Shown here piece after piece: positions 1 through 7,251 of a stretch of 34,093 nucleotides of DNA (positions are counted from its first letter, which is position 1; each line of letters opens with the position of its first letter). The translations under genes and the position numbers were made by a program. Source of the stretch: Patescibacteria group bacterium (lineage in GTDB: Bacteria > Patescibacteriota > Minisyncoccia > Minisyncoccales > PEYH01); assembly GCA_018900835.1 (NCBI GenBank), contig JAHIFQ010000001.1, forward strand, positions 1 through 34,093, read 5' to 3'. The notes under the pieces are model-generated. The model was not told where the DNA came from. It made no database searches and worked only from the letters and a program-made list of their open reading frames with translations.

Positions 1-40
1 ATATAGGATAAAATTAATATATAAGTAATCTTATAAAGAT

Positions 41-253
41 ATGTCAAAAGTTTTAATAATAGTTTCAATAATAATACTTATTCTAATATGTTTATCATTG
101 CTGGGCATAGTAAGATTTGTATGGAATAACGAAGATATGGCTGATGAATATACTCTTTTTGCTACAACGTGCAAATATAGGGGCATAGCTATTCAAACTG
201 GAGATAGAGTCGTTCCAATATTACCGATAATAAAATTTTGTATGCCTATATGA
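41..253 (+). CDS. Small single-pass membrane/secreted hypothetical protein (70 aa)
   Basis: This short ORF begins with a strongly hydrophobic stretch (residues about 4-26), so the product is probably a membrane-anchored or exported micro-protein. The remaining 45 residues contain two cysteines and no motif I recognise. A TATAAA sits 3 nt before the ATG and there is no SD. It lies at the window edge ahead of a repeat-rich stretch, so the neighbourhood gives no functional clue. It is plausible as a gene only because of the clean N-terminal membrane segment. Confidence 0.4.
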   Translation: MSKVLIIVSIIILILICLSLLGIVRFVWNNEDMADEYTLFATTCKYRGIAIQTGDRVVPILPIIKFCMPI

Positions 254-317
254 TGTTAAAGGATTAATAAGTTTTATACATTGCGGAAAAAATGCTTGAC
301 CAAAAAAATGGAGTGAA

Positions 318-379
318 AATGGTGGCAGGGCTGGTTTTTGGAGATATTTTGAAAATATTTGAAAACAATGGGGGAGAAG
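318..379. repeat. Degenerate repeat patch upstream of the first NYN gene
   Basis: The motif AAAATGGTGGCAGG followed by a TGGTTT tail recurs near 6099, and a shorter form is near 6488. The 18-mer AAAACAATGGGGGAGAAG at 362-379 recurs exactly at 1103-1120. These resemble decayed members of the small palindromic repeat families seen elsewhere in the window (GTGCCAGGCACC and GGGGACGTGTAC types). Confidence 0.6.
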
Positions 380-393
380 GCGTGTTGCGCAAT

Positions 394-438
394 GGATAAG
401 TCCAAAAAATCGCTTTTTGAACGATTTTTTGGTATAAT
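394..438 (+). promoter_or_regulatory. Hairpin plus -10 cassette, copy 1
   Basis: A hairpin with arms CCAAAAAATCGC and ACGATTTTTTGG (one mismatch, loop TTTTTGA) at 403-432 is followed directly by TATAAT at 433-438, 8 nt before the ATG at 447. A nearly identical 43-bp cassette lies at 7192-7235 before the PIF1-like helicase. The hairpin resembles an intrinsic terminator for upstream transcription, and the -10 would give a nearly leaderless mRNA. Confidence 0.6.
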
Positions 439-446
439 GCGGAGTG

Positions 447-938
447 ATGAGAAAAGAATTAAACAACTACGCTTTTATAGATAGCCAGAATCTCAATTTG
501 GGTATCTTGGAATTGGGCTGGAAATTAGATTTCAGGAAATTTAAGATATATCTTAAAGAAAAATATGGAGTATCGAAAGCGTATCTTTTTATAGGATACT
601 TACCCGAGAATCAAGATATGTATAGATCTCTTCAGGAATATGGATATCTGTTGGTTTTTAAGCCAGTCCTCAAAAATAAAGATGGAGCTGTAAAGGGTAA
701 TGTCGATGCGGATTTAGTTTTGCGGGCCATGATTGATTTTGATAAATATGATAAAGCTGTAATCGTGACAAGCGATGGGGATTTTTATTGTTTAGTTAAA
801 TATTTGTATAATAAGGAGAAACTGGCAAAAGTATTAAGTCCAAGCCATAAAAATTGTTCTATTTTATTGACTCGAGCCGCAAAAGAGAAAATTATTTTTA
901 TGGATAACCTTAGGGTAAAGTTAGAGTATCAGAAATGA
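447..938 (+). CDS. NYN-domain (LabA/PIN-like) ribonuclease-type protein
   Basis: This 163-residue protein has the layout of the NYN domain, a PIN-like metal-dependent RNase fold. Acidic residues lie at D12 (AFIDSQN), D87/D89 (GNVDADL) and D110/D112 (TSDGDF), the usual positions for the Mg2+-binding pocket. NYN proteins of this size generally act on RNA; the substrate here is unknown. A paralogue sits at 5490 with the same motifs at nearly the same positions. I prefer the ATG at 447 to the GTG at 444 because TATAAT ends 8 nt upstream. The GGAG just before the start is too close to act as an SD. The stop codon runs into a structured 3' element shared with the paralogue. Confidence 0.85.
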   Translation: MRKELNNYAFIDSQNLNLGILELGWKLDFRKFKIYLKEKYGVSKAYLFIGYLPENQDMYRSLQEYGYLLVFKPVLKNKDGAVKGNVDADLVLRAMIDFDKYDKAVIVTSDGDFYCLVKYLYNKEKLAKVLSPSHKNCSILLTRAAKEKIIFMDNLRVKLEYQK

Positions 939-1025
939 AAAAGCACTGCTAAGGGACGAAACCCAGAGAAGTGCCTTCTCGTCGTGATTCTATTTAAAGT
1001 ATAGCAACCTATTATATTTTGTCAA
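932..1025 (+). other. Structured 3' element after NYN gene 1
   Basis: An outer pairing GCACT/AGTGC encloses an inner GGG-ACGAAA-CCC hairpin. This is followed by TTCTCGTCGTGATTCTA, a TATAGCA motif and TGTCAA. The paralogous NYN gene carries a matching element at 5984-6075 (hairpin with ACGGAA loop, then TTTTTCGTAGTGATGCTA and TTGTCAA). It may be a terminator or processing element; the function is unknown. Confidence 0.5.
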
Positions 1026-1082
1026 TAGTTTTAGTGTGGATAATCAGGACGAGTAAGGCAGGGACATTTCCGAAGAAAAAAA

Positions 1083-1186
1083 TTGGGTCAGGTCTGGTTT
1101 TTAAAACAATGGGGGAGAAGTAAAATAGTGCCAGGTACCAATTATAGTCGCTTTTTAAGCATTTTTGGCATAATTTTGGTATAATA
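1083..1186 (+). promoter_or_regulatory. Repeat remnants and promoter of the 703-aa membrane protein
   Basis: The stretch holds GGGTCAGGTCTGG, the second copy of AAAACAATGGGGGAGAAG (1103-1120) and AGTGCCAGGTACCAATTA, a near-palindromic repeat also seen at 4397. TATAAT at 1180-1185 lies 8 nt before the ATG at 1194. There is no SD, so a leaderless transcript is expected. Confidence 0.55.
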
Positions 1187-1193
1187 AAAAAAT

Positions 1194-3305
1194 ATGGAAG
1201 AGCAAAAATTTTATTACGCCCCTCCTAGTCAAGGGAATTCTTACCAGGATAGAATCCCAAGAGAAGAATATCTCCAGGGTATCTTTTATCTCCTAAAAGA
1301 AAGCTGGAAGATTTATAAAAAAAGAATCAGAACCTTATTAGGCATATTAATAATTCCAGTAGGATTTTTATTATTTCTTGATATTTTAATTTATTTTTTA
1401 GAAAAGACAGATATAATATACACTATTTGGTTTTCGGGAGTGGGAGCAATCTCCTTCTTTGGCTCCGCTTTTCTTTGGTTTTTGGCATGGCCTTCCTTAA
1501 TCTTTAGTATTAAAGACGATACAGGGATAAAAGAATCTTATCAGAAAGGATGGAAGATATTTTTTTCATACATATGGGTATATCTTTTGTTCATTTTGAT
1601 TATCTCCGGAGGATTTTTACTCTTTTTGGTTCCAGGAGTCCTTTTTTTGATATGGTTTAGCCTATCTGTCTTTGTTTTGGTTTCTGAGGGGGGAAAAGGA
1701 TCCGGCGCCTTGTTTAGAAGTAAATGCTTAGTTCGGGGAAAGTTCTGGAAAATATTATGGAGATTTTTGATTTTAGGACTGATAATTGGGGCAGGATTGT
1801 TTTTGGTCTTTTCTTTAATTTATTTCGGATCAGCGAATAAGCATATAGAATATCAAATAAATGAGGTAATGGGCTATTTGATCCAACTGTTTATTTTGCC
1901 TTTTGTGATAATCTATGCGTTTTTAATTTATAAAAATCTGAAAAAAATTAAGGCCACGATTCCTTGTCAAGAATCACTAAAAAGGCGGAAAATAAAATAT
2001 ATTTTGCCCGGGCTTTTAGGAATAGGGATTATCGGGTTGGGAATAAGCATTTCCTTTTTTAATATATTTTGGGGCAGAGACATTCCTCCCATTGATGATA
2101 GCGATTTGTGGCTTTTAAGAGTAGAAATTCCACTAGAAGAAAATTCATTTTATTATTTTAAAGAAATTGGCGAAAAATTTTATTTGCCCGAAGGGAAGGG
2201 CGATCTTTTTGAGAGAATGGCTACAGGAGAGCAATGGGATCCGGAGTTTGCGCAAGAATTAATAGAAAATAATAAGGAAACTTTCAGATATTTCGAGAAA
2301 GCAGTGGCGCTTCCTTATTTTCAAGAGCTGGAGTGGCAAGACCCAAAAAGCATTAGCTATAATACTAGTATTTTTGGCATGAGAGGGATTAGAGATATGG
2401 TCAATTTGAACTTAATTAAAGCTAATTATCTTTTCGTTCAAGGAGAAGAAGAGGAAGCGTTCGATTTACTCGTTAAAACAATTAAAATGGGGCAGATATT
2501 GCAAGACAGCCCTAGGTCATCGTTGATTCCTTATTTGTTAGGCATGTCTGTAAAAAATAGTGGGTTAGAAAAATTAAGGGAGTTAATATCCGACGCTACC
2601 CTTTCGTCAGAGATATTAAAAAATTACATAGATGAGCTTAAACAGTTTGAAGAGAATAAGGAGGGCTTAGTAGGAAAATGGAAGATGGAGTATGCGGCTT
2701 TTGCTAATGCAAAATTAAAAATTGATGCATATTTTGATGGTAAAATTCCTGATGAAGCATTAGAAGAAGTAGGGATGGAAGGATTACCCATTTCACCGCT
2801 TTTTGTTCGGTTAAATTATCTTTATAAGCCAAACCAAACTCAAAGATTTTTTGTTGAGCATTTTCGTAATTTAGTTAATAATGCAAGAAAAAACTATTAT
2901 AATGAAATGATTTTTTCTGAAACTGAGGCCACGCCTTATTCGGGAATAAAAATATTATTTACTGAAAATGTGATAGGTAAATTATTGCGCGATATTATGA
3001 TGGCGAGCTTCGATGGTGCTTTTAAAAGGAGATGTTTAGAAGATTTTTCTGTGAGGGGGACGCAAATTTTAATGGCGTTTAAGGCCTATCAGGCGGAAAC
3101 AGGAGGACTACCCACTAATTTAAATGAGCTTATCCCCAAATATTTTTCTGAAATTCCCAAAGACCCCTTTGATGGAGAATTAATAAAATATTCGGCTGAA
3201 AGAAAAATAATCTACTCTGTTGGCAAGGATTTACAAGACATTGGTGGAAACGAAGGAGGTGACTGGGGAGCAATGGAAAACCCCACTTTTAAAATTAAAT
3301 TTTAA
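1194..3305 (+). CDS. Polytopic membrane protein with large C-terminal domain (703 aa), function unknown
   Basis: The N-terminal 290 residues contain about seven hydrophobic segments, including a glycine-rich one (PGVLFLIWFSLSVFVLVSEG). This resembles the glycerophosphodiester-phosphodiesterase-type or DUF975-like membrane modules. Residues 290-703 look soluble and mostly helical, presumably extracytoplasmic, with repeat-like helical pairs near 400-460. The last 80 residues (TGGLPTNLNELIPKYF, then IPKDPFDG and an IYSVGKD strand) resemble the pseudopilin-like C-terminal tail often found on large secreted proteins of uncharacterised bacteria. No catalytic motif is evident. A role in the envelope is inference. 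Confidence 0.75.
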   Translation: MEEQKFYYAPPSQGNSYQDRIPREEYLQGIFYLLKESWKIYKKRIRTLLGILIIPVGFLLFLDILIYFLEKTDIIYTIWFSGVGAISFFGSAFLWFLAWPSLIFSIKDDTGIKESYQKGWKIFFSYIWVYLLFILIISGGFLLFLVPGVLFLIWFSLSVFVLVSEGGKGSGALFRSKCLVRGKFWKILWRFLILGLIIGAGLFLVFSLIYFGSANKHIEYQINEVMGYLIQLFILPFVIIYAFLIYKNLKKIKATIPCQESLKRRKIKYILPGLLGIGIIGLGISISFFNIFWGRDIPPIDDSDLWLLRVEIPLEENSFYYFKEIGEKFYLPEGKGDLFERMATGEQWDPEFAQELIENNKETFRYFEKAVALPYFQELEWQDPKSISYNTSIFGMRGIRDMVNLNLIKANYLFVQGEEEEAFDLLVKTIKMGQILQDSPRSSLIPYLLGMSVKNSGLEKLRELISDATLSSEILKNYIDELKQFEENKEGLVGKWKMEYAAFANAKLKIDAYFDGKIPDEALEEVGMEGLPISPLFVRLNYLYKPNQTQRFFVEHFRNLVNNARKNYYNEMIFSETEATPYSGIKILFTENVIGKLLRDIMMASFDGAFKRRCLEDFSVRGTQILMAFKAYQAETGGLPTNLNELIPKYFSEIPKDPFDGELIKYSAERKIIYSVGKDLQDIGGNEGGDWGAMENPTFKIKF

Positions 3306-3459
3306 ATGATTATCGCATTATAGGCACGTAGATAATCTTTGTAATTTATTTTCGCCCACCAGTATAATTTTTGATTAAGGACATCTCTACTAAGTGGTTC
3401 CCTATGGCGAGTGAAAATTGGAAAATTGGTGTCAATTTTATTTTTCCATTCCATTATTT

Positions 3460-4215
3460 ATGTTTAAAAAATTAGCCGAAAAAGATGTAGGAGAAAGACT
3501 GCAAAAGATTATAGCCCAGTATAAACTTAGCGGTGTCTTGAGCGTCGCTCAGGTGAAAGGCTGGATTTTTAATGATTATGGCGATTCAGCGAGCGAGGCC
3601 AGTAATAATTTTCAAAAAAAGTTTTTTCACTGTTTTAAAGATATTAAAGTTATTACTGATATCAAAACTAAAGAATTTGATGAAATTTTGAGAGTCAGCA
3701 CTGATGCGTGGAATGTCTTTCCTCACCGGTCGTTAGGCGGTAAATCTCCGCAGCAGATGGTGGCAGCAGAAATAAAAAAAGAATCCAGCCCCGAAAAGCT
3801 AAGTGATAGCCGTATGCCGAAAGTTATCGTCGGAGGTAGCGAAATGTCTTATGACGGTTATACGGCGATGCTGAAAGAAATGGGAAGACGCCAAAAGCCG
3901 TTTAAGCGACAGGTGGAAAAAGAAATTTTGCCTTCTTATAAAGAATTTTTATCTCAAGAAGAAAAATTATCCAAAAAGGAAGCGGAAGAACATTTTAGAG
4001 TTGTTGAAATTTTCTTTGAAAGAGCTTTCTGGGTCGGTTTTTTAAGATTTGAGGCAATTAGGCCGGAGTTCGCAACATATGAGTTCCCGCATTGGTGGCA
4101 AAACCATGTTCTTTTTCATGATCGGGACGAGAATGAAATCCTATCATCTCTGAAAATGTTCTTGTGTTTTATGAAAACAAAATTCGGCCGAGAATTGAAC
4201 GGCCGAGAAATATAG
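3460..4215 (+). CDS. Unrecognised protein with FPHRSLGGKSPQQM motif (251 aa)
   Basis: I do not recognise this family. The ATG at 3460 is preferred to an in-frame TTG at 3418; no SD precedes either. At residues 87-100 the sequence FPHRSLGGKSPQQM resembles the (N)xPHxSLGGkTPxEM signature at the end of IS3/IS481-type integrase domains. The rest, however, lacks the DDE spacing, so this could be a captured fragment or a convergent motif. The C-terminal half is charged and helical, with several aromatic residues. It is flanked by non-coding repeat remnants on both sides. Confidence 0.65.
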   Translation: MFKKLAEKDVGERLQKIIAQYKLSGVLSVAQVKGWIFNDYGDSASEASNNFQKKFFHCFKDIKVITDIKTKEFDEILRVSTDAWNVFPHRSLGGKSPQQMVAAEIKKESSPEKLSDSRMPKVIVGGSEMSYDGYTAMLKEMGRRQKPFKRQVEKEILPSYKEFLSQEEKLSKKEAEEHFRVVEIFFERAFWVGFLRFEAIRPEFATYEFPHWWQNHVLFHDRDENEILSSLKMFLCFMKTKFGRELNGREI

Positions 4216-4384
4216 ATACAGAAAAAGAAGAAAATGGGGACGACTCTGTTTTTTTATAAAATACCGTTCCACTGTTCCGCTTTGTTGAGAACAACCCCTG
4301 ACCGAGAGAGGTTGCTTGAGAGATAAAATTATCCTTTATAAATCTTCTTCATTTTGGAAGTCCCTAAAAACCCTGATCCCGATA

Positions 4385-4449
4385 AAGAAAAATAGTGCCA
4401 GGCACCAATTAATTCCAATTAATTCAGGCACCAATTAATTTGATATAAT
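4385..4449. repeat. GTGCCAGGCACC-type palindromic repeat
   Basis: AGTGCCAGGCACCAATTAATT is followed by a partial second unit (CAGGCACCAATTAATT). GTGCC/GGCAC forms a short perfect palindrome. This belongs with the REP-like small repeats scattered in the window. The stretch 4216-4384 holds nothing else that I can identify. Confidence 0.6.
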
Positions 4450-4494
4450 GAAACCAGAAAGGTCGAGACCAATAATTTTGTAAGATTATTAAAA

Positions 4495-5367
4495 ATGAAA
4501 AAAATAACTTTAGGAGTTTTTGTCGCAGTAATGATTTTAAGTATTTCCGGCATAGCTGGAGCAGGCAAGTTAATTCCAGTAGCAGACCATGCAAAGGAAA
4601 AAGCAAAAGCAGACAACTCTCCGGTGATAGAAAAAACAGGCGACCACTTGGTTTTATCACCGCCAGGATTAGAAAGAGTTGTTTTTATTCACTATAAGAA
4701 AGGATATGGAGGATTCTGTGACAATGACGGAGTTTGCGAGAAAGACCTCGGAGAGAATCCTAGCTGCGCAGATTGCAAAAACGATAAAGACGAACCAGAA
4801 GATCCAACCACAGCGTGTTATGCCTTCTTGGGGGCCAAGTGGCAAGATCTGCCAGTGGATTATGTCATAGACCCTGATAATCCAGACGGATTAACAGAAG
4901 GATTTGTGGCTAATGCCATGTTTTCGGGGGCAGAAGAATGGGACAATCACACAAGCGCTGACCTTTTTGGAGGTTATGAAATAGATCATAACTCAAGTTG
5001 GGACAGCGATGCTCCTGACGGTAGGAACGAGTTGTTATTCGGAGATTATCCGGAAGACGGAGTCATCGCAGTAACAATAACGTGGGGATATTTCAGAGGG
5101 AGACCCAGTGCTAGAAAAATAGTTGAATTTGATATTTTGTTTGATACTGACTTTATTTGGGGAGATGCCACCATTGATTCTGTAGTAATGGATTTGCAAA
5201 ACATAGCTACTCATGAGTTGGGGCACGGTGTCGGCTTGGCTGATCTATATGAAACAGTCTGTGTCGAAGAAACAATGTATGGTTATTCCAATTACGGAGA
5301 TGTCGGGAAGAGAGACCTAAATACTGGAGATGTTGCCGGGATTCAAACACTGTACGGCGGATTTTAA
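4495..5367 (+). CDS. Secreted matrixin/metzincin-like zinc metalloprotease
   Basis: Residues 1-24 form a typical signal peptide (Lys-rich start, hydrophobic core, AGA cleavage region). A cysteine-rich segment (residues about 76-96, CDNDGVCEKDLGENPSC) resembles small calcium/disulfide motifs of exported proteins. The zinc site is HELGHGVGLAD at residues 240-250, with a Met-turn candidate M261 (EETMYGY) and the matrixin-style ending GIQTLYGG. The third ligand position is Asp250 rather than the usual His of HExxHxxGxxH; snapalysin (M7) also uses Asp there. The protein probably degrades or processes extracellular protein. It appears monocistronic; a TATAAT lies at 4444-4449, 45 nt upstream. Confidence 0.85.
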   Translation: MKKITLGVFVAVMILSISGIAGAGKLIPVADHAKEKAKADNSPVIEKTGDHLVLSPPGLERVVFIHYKKGYGGFCDNDGVCEKDLGENPSCADCKNDKDEPEDPTTACYAFLGAKWQDLPVDYVIDPDNPDGLTEGFVANAMFSGAEEWDNHTSADLFGGYEIDHNSSWDSDAPDGRNELLFGDYPEDGVIAVTITWGYFRGRPSARKIVEFDILFDTDFIWGDATIDSVVMDLQNIATHELGHGVGLADLYETVCVEETMYGYSNYGDVGKRDLNTGDVAGIQTLYGGF

Positions 5368-5477
5368 TCCTTGAATACAAAATAATTTTAATATGAGACA
5401 AAGCGAAATCTTTCAATTTTAGAAGATTTTGTTTTTGTGTGTAAAATTAAAATGTGGTCAGCATATCTATTTTTTGA

Positions 5478-5483
5478 TAGAAT
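5478..5483 (+). promoter_or_regulatory. -10 box (TAGAAT) of the second NYN gene
   Basis: TAGAAT ends 6 nt before the ATG at 5490, so transcription would start at or within a base or two of the start codon. No SD is present. Confidence 0.5.
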
Positions 5484-5489
5484 GAAAAT

Positions 5490-6032
5490 ATGCTGAAAAC
5501 AGAAAACAATTTTGCCTATATAGATGGAGCTAATTTATATGAAGCGGTCAAAGATCTCGGTTGGTCAATTGATTATAAAAGATTCAGAAGATGGTTATCT
5601 GAGAAATATTCTGTCAAGAAAGCATATATTTTCATAGGTCTGATTCCTAAACACAAGAGCATTTATACATATCTTCAAGAGTGCGGATTTACCATTGTGT
5701 TTAAGGAAGTTGTTTATGACGGAGTCGGGAAACCAAAGGGGAATTGTGATGCGGATTTAGTTTTGCAAGTAGTCAGAGATTATTATGAGCATAATTTTTA
5801 TAATGCGTTAATAGTAAGCAGCGATGGCGATTATGCGGGTCTAGTAAAATTTTTATATGAGAAAAACAAGTTATTAGGCATATTATCTCCAGCGCCCAAG
5901 GGAAAATGCTCAATACTTCTGAAAAGGACTGGGGCTAAAATATCCTATATCAATGACCAGATATCTATTTTGAATACGAGAAATGAAAAAGCCCCCAATG
6001 TGGACGGAACCGCACCAGGGTCTTTTTCGTAG
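5490..6032 (+). CDS. NYN-domain (LabA/PIN-like) ribonuclease-type protein, paralogue 2
   Basis: This 180-residue paralogue of the protein at 447 keeps the acidic pocket: D12 (AYIDGAN), D87/D89 (GNCDADL) and D112/D114 (SSDGDY). The pair most likely arose by duplication, and both are expected to be metal-dependent RNases of unknown target. The last 15 or so residues (from NEKAPNV onward) are translated from the structured 3' element that lies beyond the stop codon in copy 1. Copy 2 therefore appears to have lost its original stop and reads through the element. The start is fixed by TAGAAT 6 nt upstream. Confidence 0.85.
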   Translation: MLKTENNFAYIDGANLYEAVKDLGWSIDYKRFRRWLSEKYSVKKAYIFIGLIPKHKSIYTYLQECGFTIVFKEVVYDGVGKPKGNCDADLVLQVVRDYYEHNFYNALIVSSDGDYAGLVKFLYEKNKLLGILSPAPKGKCSILLKRTGAKISYINDQISILNTRNEKAPNVDGTAPGSFS

Positions 6033-6075
6033 TGATGCTATCATATTATCAAACGCATGATGCTTGTCAAGTCAT
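5984..6075 (+). other. Structured 3' element of NYN gene 2 (overlaps its coding end)
   Basis: This is the counterpart of the element at 932-1025. It shares AATGAAAAAGC at its start, a small hairpin with loop ACGGAA between GTGG and CCGC, then TTTTTCGTAGTGATGCTA and a terminal TTGTCAA. The first half is inside the reading frame of the NYN gene. A loosely similar end (ACTATAGCA then TGTCAA) also follows the gene at 6532, around 7112-7145. Confidence 0.5.
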
Positions 6076-6142
6076 TTTCTGGATTGTAGGGATGTGAAAA
6101 ATGGTGGCAGGGTTGGTTTGAAATTAAAATGCATTATTAGTT

Positions 6143-6481
6143 ATGAGTCCTCCAATTGTTGAAAAAATAAGTAGTCCGGGTCCAGTATTTCTGATTATTC
6201 CATTTATTATAGTGGTGCTTTTTATGATTAATTTTAATCGGACAAATAATGGAAACGATAAAATAGATTGTCTGACGCATAGCGTCACATTTGGAGAGTT
6301 AACATCTCTTTCAACAGGAACAGTAGTCACACAAGAGGATGTTGACGAAATTAACCAAAAGCCCCTATGCAGAGATATTTGTTTAGAACAGATAAGATAT
6401 TCCAAAGAAAATCCGCACTGGCAGGCGAACAATGGTTTGAGGAATATTTGCAGGGATATAGGGTTGCCGTTGCCTATTTGA
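6143..6481 (+). CDS. Small membrane-anchored hypothetical protein (112 aa)
   Basis: One hydrophobic segment (residues about 12-30) follows a short polar start, then a soluble domain with four cysteines (DCLT, LCRDIC, NICRDI). The Cys pairs suggest an extracytoplasmic, disulfide-containing domain. I recognise no family. A degenerate GTGGCAGG repeat lies just before it and another just after (6488). Confidence 0.5.
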   Translation: MSPPIVEKISSPGPVFLIIPFIIVVLFMINFNRTNNGNDKIDCLTHSVTFGELTSLSTGTVVTQEDVDEINQKPLCRDICLEQIRYSKENPHWQANNGLRNICRDIGLPLPI

Positions 6482-6531
6482 TAAATAAAATAGTGGCAGG
6501 CGAGATTACGCTCAATTACTAAATCATTAAT

Positions 6532-7017
6532 ATGGGGAAATTTAATTTTAAAGACGAAGAAGATTTTTTGAGGATCAAAAATGAAGCCGAAAGATTTTAT
6601 CAAGAGATAGGGGTAGTTTATTGTCCTTATTTTAAGGTCAATATCGCATTTAACACAAAGGGACTAAAACATCTTAAATTTAAATCAAACAGGCAGGCCA
6701 GGCCGCGCAAAGATCAATATTCGAGATTTAAACTTATAGATTTGGCTCCCAAGGTTTTAGAAGAGTCACATACACTACAAGGCGTTTGGCAGATAAGAAG
6801 GTTTGAATCTCAAAAGACGAATAGTAGATGGGAGCGAGTTATGAAAGATGTAATTTATTACGAATTCATTGCAGTCATAAATAATGTGAGAGTAAAAGTT
6901 ATTATTAAGCAAACATTAGGTGGGGAGAAGCATTTTTGGAGCATAATTCCATTTTGGGGCATTAATAAAGAGACGAGCAAGAGGATTTTACACAGCGGGG
7001 ACCCGGAAAATGATTAA
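6532..7017 (+). CDS. Possible PBECR-type (barnase/EndoU/RelE-like) nuclease domain protein
   Basis: The 161 residues include a strand-rich region with YCPYFKVNIAFNTKGLKHL, a conserved-looking basic patch (KSNRQARPRKDQYSRFKLI), and the ending VKVIIKQTLGGEKHFWSII. This arrangement resembles the phage-Barnase-EndoU-ColicinE5/D-RelE (PBECR) families. In those, a central His/Lys and a C-terminal Lys-His-x-x-Ser act in RNA cleavage; the match here is by memory only. No partner antitoxin or larger polymorphic-toxin scaffold adjoins it. A strong terminator follows the stop directly. Confidence 0.5.
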   Translation: MGKFNFKDEEDFLRIKNEAERFYQEIGVVYCPYFKVNIAFNTKGLKHLKFKSNRQARPRKDQYSRFKLIDLAPKVLEESHTLQGVWQIRRFESQKTNSRWERVMKDVIYYEFIAVINNVRVKVIIKQTLGGEKHFWSIIPFWGINKETSKRILHSGDPEND

Positions 7018-7022
7018 ATCAA

Positions 7023-7053
7023 CCAAAAAATACCGTTTTGCGGTATTTTTTGG
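7023..7053 (+). terminator. Intrinsic terminator after the PBECR-like gene
   Basis: Perfect 13-bp arms CCAAAAAATACCG and CGGTATTTTTTGG flank the loop TTTTG, with a T-rich 3' side. It starts 6 nt after the stop codon. Confidence 0.8.
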
Positions 7054-7191
7054 TGGCGCTTGGTTACAGCTTGAATATAGCCGTGACAGGGCCAATGCCC
7101 TCCAAACACCATTTACACTATAGCATAGAATAAGATGTCAAACAAGAGTTATTAACAGTTGATTGAAATGATAGCGGCGGGCGCTAGATAA

Positions 7192-7235
7192 GATAAGTCC
7201 AAAAAATCGCTTTTTGAGCGATTTTTTGGTATTAT
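7192..7235 (+). promoter_or_regulatory. Hairpin plus -10 cassette, copy 2 (helicase promoter)
   Basis: The hairpin at 7199-7230 has perfect 12-bp arms (CCAAAAAATCGC/GCGATTTTTTGG) and runs into TATTAT at 7230-7235. It is almost identical to the cassette at 394-438. Because the -10 overlaps the ATG at 7234, that ATG cannot be in the transcript; the start at 7252 fits. Confidence 0.6.
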
Positions 7236-7251
7236 GGAATGGAATAAAAAT

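Noticed and set aside
3718-3760. Transposase call for the gene at 3460
   Set aside because: Only the PHRSLGGKSP motif is integrase-like; no DDE motif or terminal inverted repeats were found.
4424-4660. Antisense ORFs over the protease signal-peptide region
   Set aside because: They are shadows of the strongly supported protease gene and of the repeat.
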